Program-made: the position numbers and the translations under genes
Shown here: piece by piece, positions 10,400-18,978 of the stretch
Position numbering within the stretch: the first letter of the stretch is position 1
Layout: each line of letters begins with the position of its first letter
The notes under the pieces: model-generated
The model's database searches: none
Told to the model about the DNA's origin: nothing
What the model saw: the letters and a program-made list of their open reading frames with translations, nothing else
Assembly: GCF_025961475.1 (NCBI RefSeq)
Contig: NZ_JAOQNS010000013.1
Span: 62,001 to 126,000, forward strand
Reading direction: 5' to 3'
Origin: Rhodobium gokarnense
GTDB taxonomy: Bacteria > Pseudomonadota > Alphaproteobacteria > Rhizobiales > Rhodobiaceae
Length of the DNA: 64,000 nucleotides

Positions 10400-10930
10400 A
10401 TGAAAAAGCATTGTCTTTTCGCAATGGCGACGGCCATCGGCCTGTCGCTGCCGCTCGCCGCGAACGCCGAGGAGTTCAAGGAATTCCCAATCGGCGAGGC
10501 GCTGGAGCTGAACACGCTTGAGGTCGCCGCCGTCTATCTGAAGCCGATCGACATGGAACCGCGCGGCATCGACCTGCCGGCCTCCCAGGCCGACATCCAC
10601 CTGGAAGCCGACATCCACGCCATGAAGGGCAACGCCAACGGCTTCGGCGCCGGCGAATGGGTGCCCTACCTCACCGTTTCCTACCGGCTGGAGAACGAGG
10701 ACACCGGCAAGGTCATCGCCGGCAACCTGATGCCGATGGTCGCCGTCGACGGCCCGCACTACGGCTCCAACATCAAGATGCCGGGCGCCGGCAACTACAA
10801 GCTCACCTTCCACGTCGATCCGCCGTCGCGCCAGGGCTTCGGCCGCCACACCGACGAGGCGAGCGGCGTTGGCAAGTGGTTCCAGGCCTTCGATGCGGAC
10901 TACGCGTTCAAATACGTGCCGATCGAATAG
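10400..10930 (+). CDS. P19 / FetP periplasmic iron-binding protein (Tp34 family)
   Basis: P19-type proteins are periplasmic dimers that bind copper and iron and pass iron to the FTR1 permease. The 176-residue product has a signal peptide (FAMATAIGLSLPLAANA). Family features follow: the metal-ligand region DIHLEADIHAMKGN (His and Met ligands), the immunoglobulin-like core with WVPYLTVSYRLEN, the AVDGPHYGSNI loop, and the C-terminal FGRHTDEASGVGKWF stretch. The ATG at 10400 has GGGA 11 bases upstream. It follows ftr1 on the same strand with a Fur-like box in between, as expected for a partner that is needed in larger amounts. Confidence 0.93.
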   Translation: MKKHCLFAMATAIGLSLPLAANAEEFKEFPIGEALELNTLEVAAVYLKPIDMEPRGIDLPASQADIHLEADIHAMKGNANGFGAGEWVPYLTVSYRLENEDTGKVIAGNLMPMVAVDGPHYGSNIKMPGAGNYKLTFHVDPPSRQGFGRHTDEASGVGKWFQAFDADYAFKYVPIE

Positions 10931-11098
10931 TCGGCGCGCACGACGGCGGCGGGCCATCTTGGCCTGCGCCGCCGGACAAAAAACCTTTCGCGGGGATTCG
11001 TTCCGGGCCCGCCCGGAGCGGGTCCCCCAAGGCGTCTTGAGGACCGGGACGGAATCCCGGCCACACCACAAGGACCGGAGGCGGCGGAGCGGCCTTTC

Positions 11099-12562
11099 AT
11101 GATTGTCTATCTCACCAACATCGCCGGGGCGTTCCTGCCGGCGGCCCTTCTCACCGGCATCCTCGTCGCGCTGGCGCCGGGAGAGACGAAGCGGCGCGAC
11201 GTCGTCGTCGCAGCCTGGACGGTCGCCGCGGCGCTCGCCGCCGGCTGGCTGGCCTACAGCCTTGCCGCGTCAAACGGCGTCGAGGTCCGGGCGAAGACCG
11301 TCATCCGGATCGTCGCCATCGCGGCGCTGGTCCTCGCGCTCCTTCTGGCGGCCCTCAGCTTCCGCCTGACCGGCCGGCGCCGCGCCTGGTTCGTCGCCGC
11401 GGTGGCGGGCGTTGCCGCCGTTCTGGCGTTCCAGGGAATGTTCGACGTCCTTGCCGGCACCGCCGACCGCAGCTTTACCGCCACCGCCGTCCTCAACACC
11501 GAGCTCATCGCCAATTCGGCGGCCGTCGCCCTCGGCGCCGTGCTGATCGCCGCGCTGACGGTGTTCGTCGCCCATATGGGCCGCCGGGTCATCCGCACGG
11601 CGGCCGGGATTCTCGTCGTCGCCGTCCTCGGCCTCGCCGCGACCTGGGGTGCGGAGGTCATGCTCGGCGCCCTGCAGATGGGCCTCCTTGAGGTGACGTC
11701 GGGCCGCGTCAGCTTCGTTGCCAAGGCGACCCAGTATGGCGGCGCGACGGGCTACGGCGCGCTGATCCTTCTGGCGCTCCTCGCCGCCGCCTTCTTCCTC
11801 GCCCGCCCGTCCGGCGACGACGGCATAAATGCGGCGAACGACGGGCGCGCCGAGCGGCGCAAGCGCCGCGCCTTCGCCCTCGGAGAGGCGCGCTGGCTGC
11901 GGGCGACGCTCGCGGTCGGCACCTTCCTCACCGCCACCCTGCTCTATTATGACCTCTATGCCTCGCTGCCGCCGACCCTCTCCAAGGCCGAGGCCGCAGT
12001 GCCCAATGACGACGGCGTCGTGCGCGTCCCCATCGACAGCGTCAAAGACGGCAAGCTCTACCGCTTCGCCTATATCGCCTCCGACGGCCACCGGGTCCGC
12101 TTCTTCCTGATCAACCGCTACGACGAGGACCACGTGAAGATCGGCGTCGTCTATGACGCCTGCATGATCTGCGGCGACGACGGCTACATCCAGGACGGCA
12201 ACGACGTCATCTGCATCGCCTGCAATGTGCGGGTCTTCGTGCCCTCCATCGGCAAGGCCGGCGGCTGCAATCCGATTCCGCTGGAGCACTCCGAGGACGG
12301 CGGCGACATCGTCATTGCCGCGCGCGAGCTGGAGCGCGGCGCGAAATACTTCTCCGAGGTGGTCGCGATCACCGTCACCGACCCGGTGACCGGCAAGGAG
12401 CTGATCAACCTCGACGCGCCCTATCGCTACGACTTCAAGGGCAACACCTTCTTTTTCGAATCCCAGGACTCCTACGACGCGTTCAAGGCCGAGCCGGAAA
12501 AATATGCCGGCGAGGTCGAGGGCCGCCTCTATCGGGTCCAGGGCCACCAGACGAAAGGATAG
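11099..12562 (+). CDS. DUF2318 iron-sulfur/redox membrane protein of the P19 locus
   Basis: This 487-residue protein has about eight to nine hydrophobic membrane segments in its first ~300 residues, then a C-terminal domain typical of DUF2318. The domain contains two CxxC pairs, ACMICGDDG and ICIACN (about residues 358-376), and a later GGC near residue 391. In P19 loci this protein is thought to be an electron-transfer or reductase component that keeps iron in the needed redox state; its exact reaction is not established. It follows p19 by 168 bases and precedes the first permease by only 3 bases, so it is translated together with the ABC components. Confidence 0.85.
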   Translation: MIVYLTNIAGAFLPAALLTGILVALAPGETKRRDVVVAAWTVAAALAAGWLAYSLAASNGVEVRAKTVIRIVAIAALVLALLLAALSFRLTGRRRAWFVAAVAGVAAVLAFQGMFDVLAGTADRSFTATAVLNTELIANSAAVALGAVLIAALTVFVAHMGRRVIRTAAGILVVAVLGLAATWGAEVMLGALQMGLLEVTSGRVSFVAKATQYGGATGYGALILLALLAAAFFLARPSGDDGINAANDGRAERRKRRAFALGEARWLRATLAVGTFLTATLLYYDLYASLPPTLSKAEAAVPNDDGVVRVPIDSVKDGKLYRFAYIASDGHRVRFFLINRYDEDHVKIGVVYDACMICGDDGYIQDGNDVICIACNVRVFVPSIGKAGGCNPIPLEHSEDGGDIVIAARELERGAKYFSEVVAITVTDPVTGKELINLDAPYRYDFKGNTFFFESQDSYDAFKAEPEKYAGEVEGRLYRVQGHQTKG

Positions 12563-12565
12563 GCG

Positions 12566-13870
12566 ATGTATCTGCGCATGATCCGGCAGTCGTTCTTCGA
12601 GGGGCGCAAGCGAAAGGCGCTGGCGGCGATCACCGTGGCGCTCGCCGCCGCCCTGATCACGACGCTCCTCAACCTCTCCGTCGACGTCGGCGACAAGATG
12701 GCCCGGGAGATGAAGGCCTATGGCTCCAACATCCGCGTGGTGCCGAAGAGCGAGAACATTCCGCTGAAGATCGGCGGCGTCGACTTCAATCCGCTGAAGG
12801 GCCGCGACTATCTCGACGAAACCGAGCTCACGAAGATCAAGGACATCTTCTGGAGCAACAACATCGTCGGCATGGCGCCTTTCCTGGACGTGCCCGTGGA
12901 AATCGCCGGCAAGGACGCGGGCCGCGTCTCCCTGATCGGCACCTATTTCAGGAAATCGATGCCGCTGCCGAGCGACGAGGACTACCGCACCGGGGTGCGC
13001 ATCACCCATCCCTACTGGCAGGTGACCGGGGCCTGGCCGGACGACGAATCGGCCTCCGAGGTCCTGGTCGGCCGGTCGCTGGCGCAGCGCCTCGGCGTTG
13101 CGGCCGGCGAGACGATCCACGTCACCCGGCCGACGGATGGGACGGGGGGATCGGGTCAGGCAAGCTACCGGATCACGGGCATCCTTGCCACCGGCGAGGC
13201 CGAGGACAACGCGATCGTCGCCCCGCTCGGGGCCGTGCAGGGGCTTGCAGGCCTTGCCGGCAAGGTGCAGTCGGTCAGCGTCAGCGCGCTGACCATTCCG
13301 GAAAACGAGCTGTCGCGGAAGGCGATCCGCGATCAGGACTCCCTCAGCACCTCCGAATATGACGTCTGGTACTGCAGTGCCTTCGTCAGCTCCATCGCCC
13401 ACCAGATCGAGGAGGCGGTGATCAACGCCTCGGCGCGGCCGGTCTGGCAGGTCGCGGCCGGCGAGGGCGTCGTCATCGGCAAGCTGCAGGTCTTGATGCT
13501 GGTGGTGACGCTCGCCGCCTTCGCCTCGGCGGCGATGGGCGTTTCCTCGCTGATGAACACGGCCGTGATGGAGCGCGCGAAAGAGATCGGCCTGATGAAG
13601 GCGCTCGGCGCCGCGGAGTGGCAGATCCACCTCCTGTTCCTGACCGAGGCCGTCATCATCGGCGTCGTCGGCGGCGTGCTCGGCTTCATCGCCGGCTCGG
13701 GCCTTTCCCAGGCCGTCGGCTGGGCGGTGTTCGGCTCGACGCTCGCCTTCCACTGGATCGCCGTTCCCGTCGTCATCGCCGTCTCCGTCGCCACCGCCCT
13801 TGCCGGCTCGATCCTGCCGGCGCGTTCCATCACCCGGCTGATGCCGGTCGAGGTGCTCTATGGCCGTTAA
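12566..13870 (+). CDS. ABC transporter permease, FtsX/MacB type (iron locus)
   Basis: The 434-residue protein has the FtsX-like layout: one N-terminal membrane helix (residues about 17-35), a large extracytoplasmic domain (about 40-290) and three C-terminal helices (about 305-420). The segment before the second helix, ERAKEIGLMKALGA, is the coupling motif of MacB-type permeases. In P19/FTR1 loci two such permeases and one ATPase form a complex that probably exports or energises a periplasmic step rather than importing iron itself; that role is inferred from locus conservation. It overlaps the next permease by 11 bases. Confidence 0.9.
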   Translation: MYLRMIRQSFFEGRKRKALAAITVALAAALITTLLNLSVDVGDKMAREMKAYGSNIRVVPKSENIPLKIGGVDFNPLKGRDYLDETELTKIKDIFWSNNIVGMAPFLDVPVEIAGKDAGRVSLIGTYFRKSMPLPSDEDYRTGVRITHPYWQVTGAWPDDESASEVLVGRSLAQRLGVAAGETIHVTRPTDGTGGSGQASYRITGILATGEAEDNAIVAPLGAVQGLAGLAGKVQSVSVSALTIPENELSRKAIRDQDSLSTSEYDVWYCSAFVSSIAHQIEEAVINASARPVWQVAAGEGVVIGKLQVLMLVVTLAAFASAAMGVSSLMNTAVMERAKEIGLMKALGAAEWQIHLLFLTEAVIIGVVGGVLGFIAGSGLSQAVGWAVFGSTLAFHWIAVPVVIAVSVATALAGSILPARSITRLMPVEVLYGR

Positions 13871-15017
13871 TTCCAAGCTTCGCTCCGCCTTCCTGTGGCG
13901 GATGCTCGTCAAGGCGCTGACCGTCCGGAAAGGCCGTGCCGCCATCGCAGTCGCCTCGATCATGGTCGGCGCGGCGGTGGTCTTTGCGCTCACCAGCCTC
14001 TATCTCGACATCTCGCGCAAGATGAGCGAGGAGCTGCGCGCCTACGGGGCGAACTTCTTCGTCGGCCCCGCCGCCTCCAGCCCCGACCGGCGCTTCGACC
14101 TGGCCGCCTATCGCAAGATCGTCGCCTCGATCCCGGAGGAAAAGCTCGCCGGCGCCAGCCCCTTCCTCTACGGCGTCGTGCGCCTCGACCTCGGCAACGC
14201 GGTGCTTGCCGGCGTCGACTTTTCCGGCCTGAAGGCGATCTCGCCCTACTGGCAGCCGGAGGGCGGCTGGATCACCGTCGATTTCGACGAGCGCAACTGC
14301 ATTGTCGGGCGCGGGCTCGCTGACAAGATGGAGCTGACCGTCGGCAAGACCGTCACCGTCTTCAACCGCGACAAGACGTTTCGGACCGAGCTCAGGGTCA
14401 AGGGCATCGTGGAGACCGGCGAGGCCGCCGACGAGCAGATGTTCGTCAACATGTCCCTGGCCAAGAAGATCTTCGGCACCGGCGAGCGCATCGACCTCGC
14501 CATGCTGAGCGTCGTCGCCGAAGGGACCGAGGCCGATGCCCTCGCCGCGCGCATCAACGGCCAGTTCCCCGGGGTCGAGGCCAAGCCGATCCGCAAGATC
14601 TCCCAGTCCGACGGGCGCATCCTCGACAAGATCGAGGGTTTCATGGCGCTCGTCGCGGCGATCATCCTCGTCATCACCACGCTCTGCGTGAACGCCATCC
14701 TGTCGGCGATGGTGGTGGAGCGCACGCCCGAGATCGGCCTGATGAAGGCGCTCGGCGCCGACGATCGGGCGATCGTCTTCCAGTTCCTCGCCGAAACCGT
14801 GCTGATCTGCCTCGTCGGCGTCGGCCTCGGCCTTCTCGTCGGCTTTGCGCTGGCCCAGGTCCTCGGCCAGACGGTGTTCAGCGCCTGGGTGTCCCTGCGC
14901 CCGCTCGTCGTGCCGCTGACCGTCGGCATCTCGCTCGTTGCGGCCATTGCCGCCGCCGTCATCCCGATCCGGAGCGCGATCGGCGTCGTTCCCGCCCGCG
15001 TTCTGAAAGGAGAGTAA
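13860..15017 (+). CDS. Second ABC permease, FtsX/MacB type (iron locus)
   Basis: This 385-residue protein is a paralogue of the permease just upstream. It has the same order of one N-terminal helix, a periplasmic domain (about residues 40-255) and three C-terminal helices. The coupling motif ERTPEIGLMKALGADD repeats that of its partner almost exactly, so the two probably form a heterodimer. Its ATG lies inside the end of the preceding gene (11-base overlap), which indicates translational coupling. The ABC ATPase gene starts 4 bases after its stop. Confidence 0.9.
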   Translation: MAVNSKLRSAFLWRMLVKALTVRKGRAAIAVASIMVGAAVVFALTSLYLDISRKMSEELRAYGANFFVGPAASSPDRRFDLAAYRKIVASIPEEKLAGASPFLYGVVRLDLGNAVLAGVDFSGLKAISPYWQPEGGWITVDFDERNCIVGRGLADKMELTVGKTVTVFNRDKTFRTELRVKGIVETGEAADEQMFVNMSLAKKIFGTGERIDLAMLSVVAEGTEADALAARINGQFPGVEAKPIRKISQSDGRILDKIEGFMALVAAIILVITTLCVNAILSAMVVERTPEIGLMKALGADDRAIVFQFLAETVLICLVGVGLGLLVGFALAQVLGQTVFSAWVSLRPLVVPLTVGISLVAAIAAAVIPIRSAIGVVPARVLKGE

Positions 15018-15021
15018 TTTC

Positions 15022-15732
15022 ATGGATAAAAGGATCGATTTCGAAACCGACGCGATGTTCGCGACCGATTATTCGAGGGACGCAAAGCCCGTCATCGAGA
15101 CGGACGGCCTGACCAAGCGGTTCGGCGACGTCGCCGCGCTCGACGACGTCGACATCTGCATCCGCGAGGGCGAGTTCGTCGCCATCATGGGCCCGTCCGG
15201 CTCGGGCAAGACGACGCTCCTAAACATCCTGTCCTGCCTCGACACGCCGAGCGCCGGTGCCTACCGGCTCGACGGGCTGGACGTCTCGACGCTGACGGAG
15301 CCGGAGCGGGCGGTGATCCGGCGCGAAAAGATCGGCCTCGTATTCCAGCAGTTCCACCTCATCCCCTACCTCACGGCGCTGGAAAACGTCATGCTGGCCC
15401 AGCACTACCACAGCGTCGCCGACGCCGACGAGGCGATGGAGATCCTCCAGAGCGTCGGCCTTGGCGCCCGCGCCAGCCACCTGCCCTCGCAGCTTTCCGG
15501 CGGCGAGCAGCAGCGGGTCTGCATCGCCCGGGCCCTCGTCAACGAGCCGGCGATCATCCTTGCCGACGAGCCCACCGGCAATCTCGACGAGGAGAACGAA
15601 AAGCTGATCATCGAGCTGTTGCAGCGGCTGCACGGGGACGGGCGCACGATCGCCCTCGTCACCCACAATCCGGAGATGGGCGCGCTTGCCGACCGCACCA
15701 TTCGCCTCCGCCACGGCAAGTTGGACGGATGA
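15022..15732 (+). CDS. ABC transporter ATP-binding protein, MacB/LolD type (iron locus)
   Basis: The 236-residue ATPase has all nucleotide-binding motifs: Walker A GPSGSGKTT (about residues 57-65), Q-loop LVFQQFHL, signature LSGGEQQR, Walker B IILADEPTGNLD and the switch histidine in VTHNPEM. It belongs to the MacB/LolD subgroup that serves FtsX-like permeases, and its position 4 bases after two such permeases fits. An N-terminal extension of about 25 residues precedes the domain. It is the energy source of the accessory ABC complex in the iron locus. Confidence 0.93.
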   Translation: MDKRIDFETDAMFATDYSRDAKPVIETDGLTKRFGDVAALDDVDICIREGEFVAIMGPSGSGKTTLLNILSCLDTPSAGAYRLDGLDVSTLTEPERAVIRREKIGLVFQQFHLIPYLTALENVMLAQHYHSVADADEAMEILQSVGLGARASHLPSQLSGGEQQRVCIARALVNEPAIILADEPTGNLDEENEKLIIELLQRLHGDGRTIALVTHNPEMGALADRTIRLRHGKLDG

Positions 15733-15742
15733 GGGCAACGCT

Positions 15743-16231
15743 ATGACACTCTTGCGGTTTTGTGCGGTCATCCTTGCGTCCGCATTCCTCATCGCCTGCG
15801 AGCCGGAGGCGACGGTCGAGGTCGGCAAGGCGGCGCCGGACCTCACGGTGATGGACCTCGACGGCCAGCCGGTGAAGCTGTCTGAGATGCGCGGCAAGGT
15901 CGTCTTCGTGAATTTCTGGTGGTCGGGCTGCGGCCCGTGCCTTGCCGAGATGCCCGAGATCGACCGGGTCTACCGGCGTTACCGAGACGAGGGCCTGGAA
16001 GTGCTTGCCGTCAATATCGGCCAGGACGCCGAGACCATCCGCAACACCAACCGCCGGCTCGGCGTTGCCTATCCGCTGGTCTCGGACGAGCTGAAGATCT
16101 CCACCAAGCACTATGGCGTGGCCTTCGCCCCGACCTCGTTCCTGATCGACCGAAAGGGCGTCGTGCGCGAGCGGATCAACGGACCGGTTACGCAGGAGAC
16201 GCTGACGCAAAAGGTTGCCGGCATTCTTTGA
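15743..16231 (+). CDS. TlpA-like thiol-disulfide lipoprotein (iron locus, first copy)
   Basis: The 162-residue protein has a lipoprotein signal with lipobox LIAC, so it is anchored outside the cytosol. A thioredoxin fold of the TlpA/AhpC-TSA type follows, with the redox motif CGPC in the WWSGCGPC segment (about residue 60) and a cis-proline region FAPTSFLID. P19 loci regularly contain two such thioredoxins, probably to keep the DUF2318 protein or iron in reduced form; this is inference. The start at 15743 lies just after the ATPase stop. The second copy lies downstream beyond an opposite-strand cytochrome gene. Confidence 0.9.
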   Translation: MTLLRFCAVILASAFLIACEPEATVEVGKAAPDLTVMDLDGQPVKLSEMRGKVVFVNFWWSGCGPCLAEMPEIDRVYRRYRDEGLEVLAVNIGQDAETIRNTNRRLGVAYPLVSDELKISTKHYGVAFAPTSFLIDRKGVVRERINGPVTQETLTQKVAGIL

Positions 16232-16280
16232 AAGACGGCTGGGATGGACGGGCGGACAGATGGCTAGCCGCGAAAAGACC

Positions 16281-16625
16281 TCAGGGCTTCGGGAAGGTCT
16301 CGACATAGGCGGCGAGCGCGGCGATGTCCTCGTCGCTGAGCCCGCTCTTCATCTTGTCCTGCATGGCCTTGTGCTCGCCCGGCGCCTGATAGTCGCGCAG
16401 CTTGGCGACGACCTCGTCCATCGGCACCTCGGCAAGGCGCTTGGAGCGGCCGAGCGCCTTCATGCGGCCGTCGCCGCCATGGCAGGCCTTGCAGCGCTCC
16501 GCATAAAGGGACTTGCCGTGCTCGATGAGCGCCGCGTCGTCGGCGGCATTTGCGGCTGCAGGGGCGGCGGCGATGCCCGGCAGAAGCACCAGAAATGCGA
16601 GGGCGACGGCAAGGGGGCGGGGCAT
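16281..16625 (-). CDS. Small c-type cytochrome
   Basis: This 114-residue protein has a signal peptide (LAVALAFLVLLPGIAAAPAAANA). A single class I cytochrome c domain follows, with the heme motif CKACH near residue 44 and a likely axial methionine in the EHKAMQDKMKSG region, and it ends with a helix (IAALAAYVETFP). It therefore works in the periplasm as an electron carrier. Its place is unusual: it lies on the opposite strand, wedged between the two TlpA-like genes of the iron locus (49 bases from one, 48 from the other). A link to iron redox chemistry is plausible but not shown. Confidence 0.9.
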   Translation of the reverse strand: MPRPLAVALAFLVLLPGIAAAPAAANAADDAALIEHGKSLYAERCKACHGGDGRMKALGRSKRLAEVPMDEVVAKLRDYQAPGEHKAMQDKMKSGLSDEDIAALAAYVETFPKP

Positions 16626-16673
16626 GGTCAAAACTCGTTCAACGGGACTTACGGCAACCGGAAAGGCCGCACA

Positions 16674-17183
16674 ATGCCGAGATTGATTGGCATCCGCAAC
16701 ATGGCCGCGGCCGCAGCGGTGTTATGTCTCGGCCTGATACTTACCGCCTGCGACGGCGAGAAAACGGCAAAGGTCGGCGAGGCGGCACCGGAGCTCGGCG
16801 TCATCGACCTTGACGGCAACACCGTCCGGCTCGCCGATTTCCGCGGCGACGTCACCGTGCTCAATTTCTGGCAGGGCGGTTGCGCGCCGTGCCTCACCGA
16901 AATGCCGAAGATCCAGGCCTTCCATGAAAAGCACCGCGGCGACGGGGTGCATGTGCTGTCGGTCAATATCGGCGGCGGGCCGGCGATCATCCGCGATACC
17001 GTCGCCGAGACTGGTGTGACCTTCGATGTCGCCTTCGACGAGGTGTTCGTCGCCTCGACCCGCTACAAGATCAATTTCTTCCCGACGACCTTTCTCATCG
17101 ATCGCAACGGCATCGTCCGCGAGCGGATCGTCGGCGAGATCAAGCCCGGCCAGTTGGAAGCGAAGGTGGCGGGCCTCAGGTAA
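16674..17183 (+). CDS. TlpA-like thiol-disulfide lipoprotein (iron locus, second copy)
   Basis: The 169-residue protein is a paralogue of the thioredoxin at 15743-16231. It has a lipobox (LILTAC), an N-terminal AAPELGVIDLDG segment, the redox motif CAPC in WQGGCAPC (about residue 68) and the FFPTTFLID cis-proline region. The pair matches the two thioredoxins found at the end of P19/FTR1 loci elsewhere. Its promoter is probably its own, because a cytochrome gene on the other strand separates it from the rest. Its stop overlaps the end of the convergent pxpA-like gene by 8 bases. Confidence 0.9.
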   Translation: MPRLIGIRNMAAAAAVLCLGLILTACDGEKTAKVGEAAPELGVIDLDGNTVRLADFRGDVTVLNFWQGGCAPCLTEMPKIQAFHEKHRGDGVHVLSVNIGGGPAIIRDTVAETGVTFDVAFDEVFVASTRYKINFFPTTFLIDRNGIVRERIVGEIKPGQLEAKVAGLR

Positions 17184-17952
17184 GCCCGGCGGGGGTGCCA
17201 GCGATGGCGACGACGGCGATGCCGGCGCCGTCGAGTGCGCCGCGCACGCCTTTGGCCACCTCAAGCGCCGACGCCTCGTCCGCGTGCAGGCAGAAGGTAT
17301 CGATTGGGGTCGAAAGCCGCGTTCCGTCGGCGGCGATCAGACACCCGGCATCGAGCATGGCAAGGACCTGGCGGGCAGCGTCGGCCGGATCATGGATGAC
17401 CGCCTCCGGCGCGCTGCGCGGCAGCAGCCGACCATCGGGCGCGTAGCGCCGGTCGGCATAGGCCTCGTGCACGACCTCAAGGCCGGCCCTCTCCGCGGCC
17501 CGGGTCATTTCCGACAGGCAGTTGGCGACGAACAACAGATCGCGGCTTGCAGCGCGGATGCCGCGGGCGACCGCATCGGCGACGTCGCTTTCCTCATGGG
17601 CCATGTTGTTGAGGGCGCCGTGCGGCTTGACGAACTCCACCCGAACGCCGCGCCCGGCGGCGAGCGCCTGCAATGCGCCGATCTGGTAGGTCACCAGATG
17701 CTCGATCTCTGGGGAGGTCATCGGGATGCGGCGGCGGCCGAAGCCGTTCAGATCGCCGAAGCCGGGATGGGCGCCGATCGTGACGCCGTGCTCGCGCGCA
17801 AGGTCGATCGTCGCCGCCATCACGTTCGGATCGCCGGCATGCATTCCGCAGGCAATATTCGCCGAGGAGACATAGGGCATGAGCGCCCGGTCGTCGCCCA
17901 TCCGGTAGGGCCCGAAGCTCTCGCCCATATCTGCGTTCAAAGAGATTTTCAT
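17176..17952 (-). CDS. pxpA: LamB/YcsF family protein, 5-oxoprolinase subunit A (PxpA)
   Basis: PxpA works with PxpB and PxpC to open 5-oxoproline to glutamate with ATP. The 258-residue product has the family's opening KISLNADMGESFG, then SANIACGMHAGDP (metal or substrate region), GAHPGFGD, and EFVKPHGALNN, all strongly conserved. The start at 17952 matches the usual PxpA N-terminus. No pxpB or pxpC is present in the window, so either they lie elsewhere or this copy has another use. The upstream region holds a 45-bp element shared with the tctC promoter, which ties the gene to the adjacent LysR regulator and TTT transporter. Confidence 0.88.
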   Translation of the reverse strand: MKISLNADMGESFGPYRMGDDRALMPYVSSANIACGMHAGDPNVMAATIDLAREHGVTIGAHPGFGDLNGFGRRRIPMTSPEIEHLVTYQIGALQALAAGRGVRVEFVKPHGALNNMAHEESDVADAVARGIRAASRDLLFVANCLSEMTRAAERAGLEVVHEAYADRRYAPDGRLLPRSAPEAVIHDPADAARQVLAMLDAGCLIAADGTRLSTPIDTFCLHADEASALEVAKGVRGALDGAGIAVVAIAGTPAGLT

Positions 17953-17999
17953 GCACACACATGCCGTTATCGGGCAATCCTGCAAAGGGCTCCCTTGTG

Positions 18000-18044
18000 T
18001 GTCCAATGCATTTATGGAAGATTTCCTTATGCATCTGAAACATA
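18000..18044. promoter_or_regulatory. Shared bipartite element A (pxpA-lysR promoter region)
   Basis: TGTCCAATGCATTT, then 23 variable bases, then GAAACATA. The same two blocks with the same spacing occur upstream of tctC (21981-22025). Here the element sits 48 bases before pxpA and ends 13 bases before the GTG of the divergent lysR gene. It is the probable binding site of that LysR protein. Confidence 0.6.
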
Positions 18045-18057
18045 GGCGGAGCGCCCT

Positions 18058-18978
18058 GTGCTCGAACTACGGGAACTGAGGAATTTCGTCGCCGTCGCGG
18101 AGTGCCTGAACATCACGAGCGCCGCCAATGCGGTGAATCTCAGCCAGCCGGCGCTGTCGCGGCAGATCCAGGCGCTGGAGAAGAAGCTCGGCGTCGCGCT
18201 GTTCGAGCGGGTCGGCAAGCGGCTGGTGCTGACGGCGGAGGGCGCGGACTTCGCGGCCCAGGCGTCGGAACTCCTGGAGCGCGCCCAGGATCTCATGCAC
18301 CGGGCCCGCCAGAGCGAGCCGGAGCAGAGCGGCGCCCTCAGGATCGGCGCCTCGCCGCAGACGACGGCCTGGCTGCTGTCGCCGGCGATGGCCCGGTTCC
18401 GAAAAATCCACCCCAAGGTCGACCTGATGGTCAACGAGGGCAATAACGACGAACTGGTGGAAATGGTCGAGCACGGTGCTGTGCACATGGTGGTGGCCAA
18501 TCTCGGCATCAGCAACATCCTCGTCGGCCAGCCGCTGTTCACCGCCCAGCTCTTCGCCGTCCTGCCGCCGGCCCATCGCTGCGCCACCATGACCTCCATC
18601 ACCATCGACGACATCGCGACCGAGCCGATGATGGTGATGCGGCGGGGGTTCCTGACCCGCCACCTGTTCGAGCAGACGGCGGCCGCCCACGGCGTGCGGC
18701 CGCGGATCGTCCTGGAAAGCGACAGCACGCAGACCCTTGCGGCCCTCGCCCATGACGGCCACGGGGTGGCGATCGTCTCCTCCTCGGCGCAGAACATCAC
18801 CGACATCGCCAATGCCGTGCAGCTCAGCTCCGGCATCTGCCAGACCTCGGCGGAGGTCTCCGCGCTCTGGAACCCGCGGCGCTACCGACCGGCCTATGTC
18901 CAGCGCTTCTTCGAGGCGCTCGTCGACGTCGCCCGCGAACGGGGGCTAACGGTTGGTGCGGAGAAACAGGAAAAGTGA
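18058..18978 (+). CDS. LysR family transcriptional regulator
   Basis: The 306-residue protein has the LysR layout. An N-terminal helix-turn-helix (residues 1-60, with LNITSAANAVNLSQPALSRQ) is followed by a linker helix (to about 90) and a periplasmic-binding-protein-like effector domain (about 92-295). It starts with GTG at 18058, which gives the standard family N-terminus MLELRELRNFV. It is divergent from pxpA and convergent with tctA, overlapping the end of tctA by 33 bases. The twin 45-bp elements before pxpA and tctC make both operons its likely targets, and the element next to its own start suggests autoregulation. Confidence 0.92.
   Translation: MLELRELRNFVAVAECLNITSAANAVNLSQPALSRQIQALEKKLGVALFERVGKRLVLTAEGADFAAQASELLERAQDLMHRARQSEPEQSGALRIGASPQTTAWLLSPAMARFRKIHPKVDLMVNEGNNDELVEMVEHGAVHMVVANLGISNILVGQPLFTAQLFAVLPPAHRCATMTSITIDDIATEPMMVMRRGFLTRHLFEQTAAAHGVRPRIVLESDSTQTLAALAHDGHGVAIVSSSAQNITDIANAVQLSSGICQTSAEVSALWNPRRYRPAYVQRFFEALVDVARERGLTVGAEKQEK

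Noticed and set aside
11270-13993. A 907-codon open frame on the minus strand across the DUF2318 and first permease genes
   Set aside because: It is antisense to two well-supported genes, its translation is rich in Asp, Arg, Gly and His with no domain, and such frames arise from codon bias in GC-rich DNA.
16215-16673. In-frame extension of the second TlpA-like gene back to 16215
   Set aside because: The extension would run antisense through the whole cytochrome c gene and would place the lipoprotein signal in the middle of the protein.
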